Positions 1-7,911 of a stretch of 33,362 nt of DNA are shown here, piece after piece. A model generated the notes under the pieces. The model saw only the letters and a program-made list of their open reading frames with translations. It was not told where the DNA came from and searched no databases. The position numbers were made by a program, and so were the translations under genes. Origin of the DNA: DATLHO01 sp035539855 (GTDB lineage Bacteria; Bacteroidota; Ignavibacteria; OLB7); assembly GCA_035539855.1 (NCBI GenBank), contig DATLHO010000041.1, positions 1 through 33,362 of the forward strand, given 5' to 3'. Each line of letters opens with the position of its first letter. Position 1 is the stretch's first letter.

Positions 1-35
1 CGCCCCAACGTCGCCCCCACCCCCGCATTCCCTAA

Positions 36-64
36 GTCCCAGTAGTCCCTTGTCCCTTCGTCCC
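36..64. repeat. Short run of four GTCCC units upstream of the STAND gene
   Basis: GTCCC occurs at 36-40, 45-49, 52-56 and 60-64, so the units start 7 to 9 bases apart. The run ends 7 bases before the ATG of the STAND-NTPase gene, in the place where a ribosome binding site would be, and no Shine-Dalgarno sequence is visible there. It may be a local low-complexity tract or a short member of a genome-wide heptad-like repeat. Its role is unknown. Confidence 0.5.
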
Positions 65-71
65 CATCCAA

Positions 72-3000
72 ATGCCCCGACCCACCGACCTCCGAGTCTT
101 CATCTCCTCCACCTTCCGCGATCTGCAGGAGGAGCGCGAGCACCTGATCAAGAGGGTCTTCCCGGAGATCCGTGCGCTCTGTCGCGAGCGCGGGGTCACG
201 TTCACGGAGGTCGATCTGCGGTGGGGACTGACCGAGGAGGACCTCGTGCTCGGCCAGGTCATTCGCGCGTGCCTGGAGGAGGTCGACAAGTGTCGTCCGT
301 ACTTCATCGGCATCACGGGCGATCGCTACGGATACGTCCCGACGTATCTCGATATCCAGAAGGACCCGTCACTGCTCGCGCACTACCCGTGGATCGAAGA
401 CGCGGCGATCGATGGGATGAGCATCACCGAGATGGAGGCGCAGTACGCCGTCCTGTCGGCTCCGGAGACCGCGCGGAGCGGCGCGCTGTTCTACTTCCGC
501 CGGCATCGCGCGGGTCTCGAGCTCCAGGGCGACGATGAGCGCGAGCGGCTCGAAGCCTACCAGGGGCGCATTCGAGGCAGCGGCGCGACGGTCGGGGAGT
601 TCCGCGATCCGGTGTCGCTCGGAGAGATGATCTACGACGACCTGGTGACGATCATCAATCGTGACTTCGCCGACGTCCGCCCGGCGACGCCACTCGAGCA
701 GGAGCGCACACGCCACGACGCGTTCGCACAGAGCCGGCGTCGCGCGTACATCGCCAACCCGCTTTATCTCAGGCGCCTGAACGATCACGTCGCATCGGAC
801 GACCCGCCGCTGGTGGTCTACGCCGCGAGCGGCTCGGGCAAGTCGTCGCTGTTCGCGTACTGGGCCGAACAGGTCCGTCGCAGGCAGCCGGAAGTTCTCG
901 TCATCGAGCACTATGTCGGCATCGGCGCCGTGGCGAGCGATCGCTGGGCGATCATCCAGCACCTGTGCATGGAGATCAAGGAGCGCTTCGCTCGCGAGGA
1001 GGAGCTTCCCGCGACACCGCAGGAGCTCGAGCGGGCGCTCGGGCAGTGGCTGGGCTACGCCGATCACGAGCTGACACGGCGTGGCGAGCGCATGGTCGTG
1101 ATCCTCGACGGGCTGAACCAATTGCAGGGATCGGCGGCGTCGTTGCGCTGGATTCCCGAGTCGATCTCACCGAGGATTCGACTGGTCGTGGGCTCGACCG
1201 CCGTAGACACGTTGACGGAGATGAACCGGCGCGGATGGGGGCAATTCGGAATGCAGGCGTTGAGCGAGGCAGAGGCCGAGGCGCTCGTCGTGCGCTACCT
1301 CGCCGAGTACGGCAAGGCGCTGAGTCCCGAACAGATCAGGCGCATCGCCGCCGACGGAAAGTGCGGTCATCCGCTGTTCCTCAAGACGCTGCTGGAGGAG
1401 ATTCGGCTCGTCGGTCGGCACGAGGAGCTCGCCGAGCGCGTCGACGGCTATCTCCGATCGACGTCGACAGAGGACTTGTTCCAGCGAGTGCTCGAGCGTC
1501 TCGAGGACGACTACTCGCAGAAGATGGTGCGCGAGGTCATGTCGCTGCTCTGGTGCTCGCGCAGCGGGTTGAGCGAGACCGAGCTATCGGAGCTGACGGG
1601 CATTGGCCGGCTCCGACTCTCGACGCTGCTGATCGGACTCGATTATCACCTCGTGCGGCGCGACGGAACCCTGACCTTCTTCCACGACTATCTGCGGCGC
1701 GCCGTCGAGATGCGGTATCTGTCGGAGGAGCCGACGCGTCAGGAGCGATTCCGGCAGTCTGCCGCGCACTTCGAGCGAGCTCCCGTGACGATGCGCTCGA
1801 CGCGCGAGCTCGTGCACGCGCTGGTCTCGGCCGGCAATCGAAAGCAGCTCGCCGATACGCTCGCGACGATCGAGCGCTTCATGGTGCTCAACGAAGGCGA
1901 GGCACGCTTCGAGCTCCTGGGTCATTGGTCAGAGCTTGCGGGCGAATTCGATATCGTCGAGAGCACGCAAGCCGGACTGCAGCGCTACCGTGACGCGCAC
2001 GGGACGGTGCCACCGATGGTGCTCGAGCGCGTCTCCAAGCTGCTCGAGGATGTAGGACGGTGGAAGGAGGCCGAGGCGCTGCAGCGCGAGCGGCTGTCGA
2101 TGGCGACCGCCGAAGCGGATCAGGCCGCCGAGGCCTCGTCGCGGGCGGCCCTGGGACGGCTGCTGCGAATGCAGGGCGATCACGACGGCGCGTTCGAGGA
2201 ACTGACTCGTGCGCGGGAGCTGTTCGACGCGGTTGGCGATCGCGCCGGCCTGTCGTATGTGGTGGGCAGTCTGGGCATCATGCACTATCTCCGCGCGGAG
2301 TACGAGCGCGCGCTGGCCTGCTACGACGAGCAGGAGCGAACCAGCCGTGAGCTTGCGGACCTCAGGGGCCTGTCCAACGCGTTCGGGTGCATGGGCCTCG
2401 TGCACGCCGCGCTCGGCGCGAGCGATCGTGCCCTCGAGTGCTTCATCGAGTACGAGCGGATCTGTCGCGAGCGCGGCGACCGTCGTCAACTGGCGACGGC
2501 CATCGGGAACATGGGATTCGTCTTCTTCGACCGCGGCGAGTACGATCGCGTGCTCGAATGCTACGGCGAGCAGGAGCGCATCTGCCGTGAGCTCGGCGAC
2601 CGCAGCGGCGTCTTCGGCGCCGTCGGGAACATGGGATTCGTGTTTACCGAGCGCGGCGACTACGCTCGCGCGCTGGAGTGCTTCCGGGAGGCCTCCGACG
2701 GACATCGCGACATCGGCTACCGCTTCGGCGTCGCGCACTGGCTCGAGGGATCGGCGCGGGCGCTCCTGGCGGTCGCCGGCGACCGGGGAGCGATGCCGGA
2801 TTTCCTGGCGGAGCTTCTCACCGACGCAACGGAGCAGACGTGGCAACGATCGACGCTCGAGGCTGCACGCGAGCGGGCAGAAGCCTCGCTCGCGATCGCG
2901 CGCGAGCTGTCGACGCCGGTCGGCATGTTCAACGCAGAGGTGCTTCTCGCGCGTATCGAGCACGCGCGGGGTGACGCGTCCGCGGCTCGAGCGCTCCTGG

Positions 3001-3215
3001 GAGGCCTGCTCGCCGTTGCCGCCGACGATGGGCAGCGCGCCGAGCTTCGGTACTGGCTCTGGAAAATCGGTCCGGATCGCGACGTCACCGACGGCGCGTC
3101 GGACGACCACCGCGCCGAGGCGTTGCGGCTCTACCGGGCCTTCGATGATGCCAGCCCGAAGAACGGCTACCGGGCGCGAATCGAAGAGCTGACCGCAGGG
3201 GTCATCGCCGCGTGA
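72..3215 (+). CDS. DUF4062-STAND NTPase-TPR protein (nephrocystin-3-like architecture)
   Basis: A 1047-residue, probably cytoplasmic protein with no signal peptide. Residues 7-90 match DUF4062, with the motifs VFISSTFRDLQEERE, EVDLRWG and YFIGITGDRYGYVP. A STAND/NACHT-type ATPase follows: Walker A at 251-258 (ending GSGKS), Walker B at 341-346 (MVVILD) and the STAND GxP motif at 432-434 (GHP). Residues 690-890 form five TPR units with an exact 40-residue spacing; the RALAC/RALEC/RVLEC helix ends fall at 750, 790, 830 and 870. The order resembles eukaryotic nephrocystin-3 and relatives, and bacterial STAND proteins that act as ligand-triggered switches, some of them in antiphage immunity. The ATG at 72 starts the domain directly; no Shine-Dalgarno is visible. 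The 3' end overlaps the convergent propeller gene by 14 bp. The domain calls are firm; any conflict or signalling role is inference. Confidence 0.9.
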   Translation: MPRPTDLRVFISSTFRDLQEEREHLIKRVFPEIRALCRERGVTFTEVDLRWGLTEEDLVLGQVIRACLEEVDKCRPYFIGITGDRYGYVPTYLDIQKDPSLLAHYPWIEDAAIDGMSITEMEAQYAVLSAPETARSGALFYFRRHRAGLELQGDDERERLEAYQGRIRGSGATVGEFRDPVSLGEMIYDDLVTIINRDFADVRPATPLEQERTRHDAFAQSRRRAYIANPLYLRRLNDHVASDDPPLVVYAASGSGKSSLFAYWAEQVRRRQPEVLVIEHYVGIGAVASDRWAIIQHLCMEIKERFAREEELPATPQELERALGQWLGYADHELTRRGERMVVILDGLNQLQGSAASLRWIPESISPRIRLVVGSTAVDTLTEMNRRGWGQFGMQALSEAEAEALVVRYLAEYGKALSPEQIRRIAADGKCGHPLFLKTLLEEIRLVGRHEELAERVDGYLRSTSTEDLFQRVLERLEDDYSQKMVREVMSLLWCSRSGLSETELSELTGIGRLRLSTLLIGLDYHLVRRDGTLTFFHDYLRRAVEMRYLSEEPTRQERFRQSAAHFERAPVTMRSTRELVHALVSAGNRKQLADTLATIERFMVLNEGEARFELLGHWSELAGEFDIVESTQAGLQRYRDAHGTVPPMVLERVSKLLEDVGRWKEAEALQRERLSMATAEADQAAEASSRAALGRLLRMQGDHDGAFEELTRARELFDAVGDRAGLSYVVGSLGIMHYLRAEYERALACYDEQERTSRELADLRGLSNAFGCMGLVHAALGASDRALECFIEYERICRERGDRRQLATAIGNMGFVFFDRGEYDRVLECYGEQERICRELGDRSGVFGAVGNMGFVFTERGDYARALECFREASDGHRDIGYRFGVAHWLEGSARALLAVAGDRGAMPDFLAELLTDATEQTWQRSTLEAARERAEASLAIARELSTPVGMFNAEVLLARIEHARGDASAARALLGGLLAVAADDGQRAELRYWLWKIGPDRDVTDGASDDHRAEALRLYRAFDDASPKNGYRARIEELTAGVIAA

Positions 3216-4251
3216 CGTTGATCGCGCGGCCTCGCTCGTAGCGGTAGAGTCCACCCGAGGTGCCAAGCCAGAGTCGCCCCCTGCTGTCCTCCAGCAGGCT
3301 CTGCACGTGCGGGTTGCGAAGGCCCTCGGCGCTCGCGACGGTCGTGAACGTCGTGCCGTCGAAGCGGCTCGCGCCGCCGCCACCCGTGCCGAGCCAGAGC
3401 GCTCCGTCGCGATCGACCATCATTGCGTAGACCTCGCGAAACGCGAGACCGTCAGCCTCGGTGTAGGTCGTGAACGTCGCGCCGTCATAGCGGCAGAGCC
3501 CTCGGTCCGTTCCGAACCAGAGCACTCCATTCCGGTCCTCGGCGATGCAGAAGACGAAGTCACTGCTCAGTCCGTCGCGCGTGGTCAGTCGCGTGAATGC
3601 CGTTCCGTCATATCGAACGACGCCGCTCCCGTTCGTTGCGAACCAGAGATTTCCCGATCGATCCTCCAGCGACCTCCACGCCAGCAGCGGCGAGGTGTTG
3701 CCGGTCGGATAGTCCTTCGGAGACGTGTCCAATGGAAGCTCGAGACTCGAGAACGTCGACCCGTCGTAGCGGGACAGCCCGCGGTTCGTGCCGATCCAGA
3801 GCGTGCCATGTCGGTCTCTGGTGATGCCTCCGCAGCGGTTGTCGGCGAGTCCGTCGTCGACGGTGAAACTGGTGAACGACGTGCCGTCGTAGCGCCAGAG
3901 GCCGTCCTGGGTCGTGATCCAGAGAGCGCCGCGATCGTCCTCGACGATCCCTCGCACGGAGCGACCGCCGAAGCCATCGCGCGCGGTGAGGTACGTGAAC
4001 GACGTTCCGTCGTAGCGACATAACCCTTCGGTGAGCGTCCCAAACCAGACGTTCCCCTTGCGGTCTTCATGGATCGCGGTGATGTACTCGCCGATCTGCA
4101 ACGCGGTATCGGCTCCGAGAACGGAGCCGATCGTCCAGGTCGAGTCGGTTGCAGCGCCGGCCGTGCGCGCCTGGGCGAGCGTCGGTCGCGGCTCGTCGGC
4201 GCAGGCGGCGACGAGCACGACGAGTATCAGCAGAGCCCGGTGTGGTTTCAT
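3202..4251 (-). CDS. Seven-repeat two-component-regulator-type propeller lipoprotein
   Basis: A 349-residue lipoprotein with a signal peptide and the lipobox VAAC (Cys17), followed by acidic residues. The mature part carries seven copies of the Reg_prop signature (G-x-LW-x-GT-x-x-GL-x-RYDG), enough for one seven-bladed propeller. In hybrid two-component sensors this repeat usually occurs as about fourteen copies followed by a Y_Y_Y domain, a membrane helix and a kinase. None of these is present, so it is a free-standing surface or periplasmic propeller, possibly a ligand-binding module. The ATG at 4251 is chosen because it starts a proper lipoprotein signal; the reading frame stays open upstream to 4665 inside the neighbouring gene. 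It lies 17 bases after the stop of the serine hydrolase, so the two are probably cotranscribed. Confidence 0.9.
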   Translation of the reverse strand: MKPHRALLILVVLVAACADEPRPTLAQARTAGAATDSTWTIGSVLGADTALQIGEYITAIHEDRKGNVWFGTLTEGLCRYDGTSFTYLTARDGFGGRSVRGIVEDDRGALWITTQDGLWRYDGTSFTSFTVDDGLADNRCGGITRDRHGTLWIGTNRGLSRYDGSTFSSLELPLDTSPKDYPTGNTSPLLAWRSLEDRSGNLWFATNGSGVVRYDGTAFTRLTTRDGLSSDFVFCIAEDRNGVLWFGTDRGLCRYDGATFTTYTEADGLAFREVYAMMVDRDGALWLGTGGGGASRFDGTTFTTVASAEGLRNPHVQSLLEDSRGRLWLGTSGGLYRYERGRAINVTRR

Positions 4252-4268
4252 GATATGCTTGCCATCGT

Positions 4269-6041
4269 CTACTCGATCTTCTTCGCCGAGAGAGTCCGTC
4301 CACCCTGCTGCAGCGTGATGCTCGCCACCGCGCCCGCGCCGTCGCGTTCGAAGATCACGATGGCTCCGCCTTCGCTGACGAGGAACCTCGTGTCGGAGAG
4401 CGGCGTCAGATCGACCGTGGGCTGGCCCGTGAGCTGTCCGATGAGCTTCTTCGCGTCGCGCGTGACGGTCAGGATGAGTGCGGGCGCGAGCTCGTAGCGT
4501 CCGACATACGACTGAAGTGTCGCCTCCGGAACGTCGACGCGCACGGTCGGAAGCTCGACACCGAGGCGCTCGAGCACGGCGCGCGCACTCGGCAGCGAGG
4601 GATTGAGCGTGAACGCCCGTCGGTAGCTCGCGATCGCCTTCGCAGTGTCGCCCGCGAGAAGCCACGCCTCGCCCATGCTGTCATGGACGTTGAACGCGTC
4701 GGAATGTGCCTCGACATTCATCGTGAAGACGGCGATCGCGGCGTCGAGGCGGTCTCGCCGGAGATAGCTGTATCCGAGCGCGTTCATCTCCTCTTCGTTG
4801 ACGTCATAGCTGCCGGCGCTGGACGAACGGATCGCACGAAACTGCTCCATCGCCGCCTCGATCCCCTTCTCCTCGATCGTCGCCGCGACGACGCGGGCAA
4901 TCGACTCCGACGGTTCTGCCGCCGTCTGGTCGTAGAGGAGCTGCGTGATACCCTCGACGAGCTCCTCGACGTAGCGGCCCGTTGTGTTGTCGAGGACGAT
5001 GATCGTGTTGCGCTCCGCGGGCATGCGCCGAAAGCCGGCATGGAACCCGGGGATCTGCCCTCCATGCTCGACGATGCTCACCGTACGACCGCCGATCGTC
5101 CTCTCGCCGATCAGCCAGCCGTATCCGTACCCCTGCATATGCGGCGTGAACATCTTCCGGCGTAGCTCCGCGTCCGCGACGAACGTCTGACCGTAGAGCG
5201 CCTGGTCCCACGTGAACAGATCGTCGACCGTGGAGTACATCATGCCCGCCGCGAACGGAATTCCCGTATCGATGTACGGCGCATGCACGAACGATCCGTC
5301 CGGCATCGGCTCGTATCCCGTCGCGTGCTTCTCGACGATTGCCTCGTGGTGATCGTAGCCCGTCTGACGCAGACCGAGCGGCTCGAGAATGCGCTCGCGG
5401 AGCACCTGATCATACGGCTTGCCGGAGACCCTTTCGATGATCACGCCGAGAAGGAAGTAGCCGGAGTTGCTGTAGCGCCACCGTGAGCCCGGCTCGAAAT
5501 CGAGAGGCAGACCCGAGAACGTCGCCGCGAAGTCGGCTGGCTCGTAGTGATTGCGCGAGCGAGCATCGACGAAATCGGGCATGTCCGTGTAGTTCGGGAT
5601 GCCCGACGTGTGCGTCAGCAGGTGATGGATGGTGATGCGCGACGCGGTCTCCTTCGGATACTCCGGCAGGTACGTATCGATCGTCGCATCGAGCTTCAAC
5701 GCGCCCTCGCCGACGAGCTGCAGGACGACCGCCGCGGTGAACTGCTTCGTCACCGAGCCGATGCGAAAGCGCGTGTCGGGCGTGTTCGGGATTCCCCAGC
5801 TCTTGTCCGCCTCACCGAGCCCCGCGCGGTAGATGATCTTCCCGCCTTCGGCGACGAGCACCGAGCCGTTGAGCTTCCCGACGCGATGGTAGCGCTCGAC
5901 GAGCCTCGCGACCCGCTCGGCCTTCGTCTGAGCCGCTACGGGTATGGCGGTCAGGAGAATGAGGGCGATGATCGCCAGACGGTGGACGGTGTGGGGATTC
6001 CGGCGGCGCGGCGTACCGCCACGGAGTGTATGGAGAAGCAT
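4269..6041 (-). CDS. Exported class C beta-lactamase-like serine hydrolase with TPR and C-terminal beta domain
   Basis: A 590-residue exported hydrolase of the beta-lactamase/penicillin-binding protein class C (peptidase S12) superfamily. A signal sequence spans about residues 20-38 and ends VAAQ. The three catalytic motifs are intact: SVTK at 96-99, YSN at 190-192 and HGG at 326-328. Residues about 415-490 form a TPR-like segment, and 505-590 look like the lipocalin-like C-terminal domain (DUF3471 or Pab87 type) common in FCB-group members. The substrate cannot be read; peptidase, esterase and D-amino-acid amidase activities all occur in the family. The ATG at 6041 has GAAGG only 2 bases before it, too close for a normal ribosome site, but no other Met precedes the signal. 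It is the first gene of a two-gene unit with the propeller lipoprotein. Confidence 0.92.
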   Translation of the reverse strand: MLLHTLRGGTPRRRNPHTVHRLAIIALILLTAIPVAAQTKAERVARLVERYHRVGKLNGSVLVAEGGKIIYRAGLGEADKSWGIPNTPDTRFRIGSVTKQFTAAVVLQLVGEGALKLDATIDTYLPEYPKETASRITIHHLLTHTSGIPNYTDMPDFVDARSRNHYEPADFAATFSGLPLDFEPGSRWRYSNSGYFLLGVIIERVSGKPYDQVLRERILEPLGLRQTGYDHHEAIVEKHATGYEPMPDGSFVHAPYIDTGIPFAAGMMYSTVDDLFTWDQALYGQTFVADAELRRKMFTPHMQGYGYGWLIGERTIGGRTVSIVEHGGQIPGFHAGFRRMPAERNTIIVLDNTTGRYVEELVEGITQLLYDQTAAEPSESIARVVAATIEEKGIEAAMEQFRAIRSSSAGSYDVNEEEMNALGYSYLRRDRLDAAIAVFTMNVEAHSDAFNVHDSMGEAWLLAGDTAKAIASYRRAFTLNPSLPSARAVLERLGVELPTVRVDVPEATLQSYVGRYELAPALILTVTRDAKKLIGQLTGQPTVDLTPLSDTRFLVSEGGAIVIFERDGAGAVASITLQQGGRTLSAKKIE

Positions 6042-6130
6042 GGCCTTCGTTGATTGATCGGTGTGGCGAGCGGCTGGTCCGCACGCACCTGGGGATGGAC
6101 TGTGACGACGGTCCTACCGCGCCTCGGCGA

Positions 6131-6138
6131 CAAAGTTA
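6131..6138 (-). promoter_or_regulatory. TAACTTTG box, Bacteroidota-type -7 element
   Basis: Read on the minus strand this is an exact match to TAnnTTTG, the -7 consensus of the Bacteroidota primary sigma factor. It lies about 97 bases before the serine-hydrolase start and just after the hairpin that ends the upstream operon, as expected of a promoter. No TTG was found 19-21 bases upstream, so the -33 part is missing or divergent. An identical octamer precedes the gene at 32034. Confidence 0.5.
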
Positions 6139-6151
6139 CGTGCTCATTCAG

Positions 6152-6184
6152 AAGCCCGGCTCGGACGGTGACCGAGTCGGGCTT
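6152..6184 (-). terminator. Hairpin terminator after the three-gene exported-protein operon
   Basis: The arms 6152-6164 and 6172-6184 form a 13-bp stem around a 7-base loop. One pair (6159/6177) is G-U in plus-strand RNA and an A-C mismatch in minus-strand RNA. The hairpin starts about 10 bases after the stop of the lipoprotein gene. The T tract is very short on either strand, so it may work in both directions or weakly. Confidence 0.6.
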
Positions 6185-6194
6185 TGTCGGTTGA

Positions 6195-7181
6195 CTACGC
6201 GAACGGCACTCCGGGATACCCCACGCTGATCTCGAGCTCGACGTAGCGCTCGGGCGCAACGCCGCGGATGTAGCGCTCCACATCCCCGCGAACCGTCGAC
6301 ACTCTCACGAAGCGCCACTCGGTCGAAGTGGGATCGCCGAGAAGGAAGAGCCCGCGTCCACCGTTCTGCACGAAGATGTAGCGGCCGCTTGCGAGCCATC
6401 CACGTGCATCGATGGGACCCGGAGGCGAGAACCACCAGTCGTCGAGCGGCGCCCAGAAGTTCATCTCTCGGTAGGCCCGGGCGTCGTCGGGAAACGTGAT
6501 GAACGCCGGATCGGCCTTGCCGCTCTCTCCCCATTGCGTCGTCGACGCGATCTGCAGCACCAGCTCACCAGTGCCTCCGCGGACGAGCGCGAGATGCACC
6601 GAGCCGGGTTGGGCATCGATGAGCCTGACGCTGCGCGCGCCGTTTACCGGATCGATGACGAGTCCGCTCCGTGCGCTCAGCGAGGCCTCCTCGTGAAGTC
6701 GGATCGGCTCGTCCCCGTTCGCTTCGTAGTAGAACCGCTGCGCCGGCGCCGCCTTCATCGTCGTGTGTGTGAGAGCCTCGGGCTCGCCGCGCCTCATCAC
6801 GTCGAGCCGGAATTCGTAGAGCTTCGGACTGAGCTCGAAGATCTCGGTCGTAAACATCTTCGAGTCCCCTTCCAGGTCGTCCGGGTCGTCGAACCAGTAG
6901 ACGAACTGCGTTCCCGTATCGCCGGCGACGATGCCCTCGGGTGAGACCGGCTTCCACGTGACGCGGTAATAGAGGTCGGGGCCATTGGGGTACTCCTGGA
7001 TCCACCGCAGCCGCACGCCGCCCTGACGGGCAAGGGCTTCGAGCACCACATATCCGATTCCGTCACCGTCCTCATCCTCGGGAGCCTCCGGCCCCAGGCC
7101 ACCGCTTCCCTGACACCCCGTCACGCCGATCCAGGCGAGCAAGAAGCTCGATGCGAGCAGTCGGGCGAGTAATCGTTTCAT
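6195..7181 (-). CDS. Hypothetical lipoprotein
   Basis: A 328-residue lipoprotein: signal peptide, lipobox VTGC with Cys23, then a Gly-rich and acidic linker (EDEDGDG at about 35-41). The mature protein looks beta-rich. Residues about 42-130 resemble a fibronectin-like fold (VRLRWIQ, YYRVTWKPVSP), and the C-terminal half is rich in Trp and Tyr. I do not recognise the family. The start at 7181 is supported by AGGTGG four bases upstream on the minus strand. It is the last gene of a three-gene unit (8586 to 6195), 36 bases after the barrel-like protein, and is followed by a hairpin. All three products are exported, which suggests a shared envelope location; the function is unknown. Confidence 0.8.
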   Translation of the reverse strand: MKRLLARLLASSFLLAWIGVTGCQGSGGLGPEAPEDEDGDGIGYVVLEALARQGGVRLRWIQEYPNGPDLYYRVTWKPVSPEGIVAGDTGTQFVYWFDDPDDLEGDSKMFTTEIFELSPKLYEFRLDVMRRGEPEALTHTTMKAAPAQRFYYEANGDEPIRLHEEASLSARSGLVIDPVNGARSVRLIDAQPGSVHLALVRGGTGELVLQIASTTQWGESGKADPAFITFPDDARAYREMNFWAPLDDWWFSPPGPIDARGWLASGRYIFVQNGGRGLFLLGDPTSTEWRFVRVSTVRGDVERYIRGVAPERYVELEISVGYPGVPFA

Positions 7182-7217
7182 GATTCCACCTGTTCGTTGT
7201 CCGTGGTTTCGATCGTA

Positions 7218-7877
7218 TTACAGATACACGCCGAGCCGCACCGCCACCGTGCCGATGCCGACCTCGGTCGTTCCCGGGGCGTCGGTCGTCGTGCCGGCCG
7301 ACGTCGTGCTGCTCGAGTTGAAGCGCGCGCCGAGCTGGTACTCGGCACCGAGGCTCAGGACGCTCCACGCGAAAAACTCCACGCCGAGCATCGCCCCGAT
7401 CGAGATCGACGTCGCCGCCGTCGAATACTCCGAGGTCTCGCCGCCGCTCCCCGACGACCGCGTCGCGTACGATGCGAAGCCGCCGACGTATCCGGTGAGC
7501 GGGCCCGACTGCACGACGTGGTATTCGAGCGCGGGGGCTATCGCAAGCGCCATCGACGACGCGCCGCCGCCGCCTCCGGAATCCGATGCGCGCGTCGAGA
7601 CGCCGAGTCCGAACGAGGCTCGCAGCGCGGTTCTCGGAGCGACGAAATACTTCGCGCCGATTCCATAGATCGGTGTCGCGCCGCCAATGCCGCTGTCGCC
7701 GACCGCGGAGGCACCGACCGTTGCGGCGACGGCGCCTCGCACGCCGAAGTCGCCGAATCCGTTGATCGAGAACAGGAGCGCACGATCTCCTTCGGCGGTG
7801 CGCGGGGAATGCTCCTGCGCCGTTGCCGTTGCGCAGAAGAGAAGGAGCCCGCCGATGATTGCCGGTAACTGTTTCAT
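7218..7877 (-). CDS. Outer-membrane beta-barrel-like protein
   Basis: A 219-residue protein with a signal peptide (MKQL start, cleavage after the ATATAQ region). The mature chain is rich in Gly, Ala, Ser and alternating hydrophobic residues, with strands such as TAVRLGVYL at the C-terminus and an aromatic/glycine pattern typical of eight-stranded outer-membrane barrels. There is a polyglycine stretch near the middle (SDSGGGGGASS), probably a loop. The C-terminal residue is Leu rather than the usual Phe. The ATG at 7877 is preferred; an in-frame GTG at 7886 would add three residues. It is the middle gene of the operon, 34 bases after the upstream lipoprotein. Barrel fold is inferred from composition only. 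Confidence 0.75.
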   Translation of the reverse strand: MKQLPAIIGGLLLFCATATAQEHSPRTAEGDRALLFSINGFGDFGVRGAVAATVGASAVGDSGIGGATPIYGIGAKYFVAPRTALRASFGLGVSTRASDSGGGGGASSMALAIAPALEYHVVQSGPLTGYVGGFASYATRSSGSGGETSEYSTAATSISIGAMLGVEFFAWSVLSLGAEYQLGARFNSSSTTSAGTTTDAPGTTEVGIGTVAVRLGVYL

Positions 7878-7911
7878 GAGACTCACTCGATGGATGATGT
7901 GGGCGCGAGGG

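Noticed and set aside
72..3215. Naming the STAND protein as a specific antiphage system (such as an Avs type)
   Set aside because: The N-terminal DUF4062 and TPR sensor do not let me assign a published type, and there are no companion defence genes.
1929..3383. A 484-codon minus-strand frame in the TPR half of the STAND gene
   Set aside because: It mirrors the TPR repeats and runs into the propeller gene, and has no start signal or domain.
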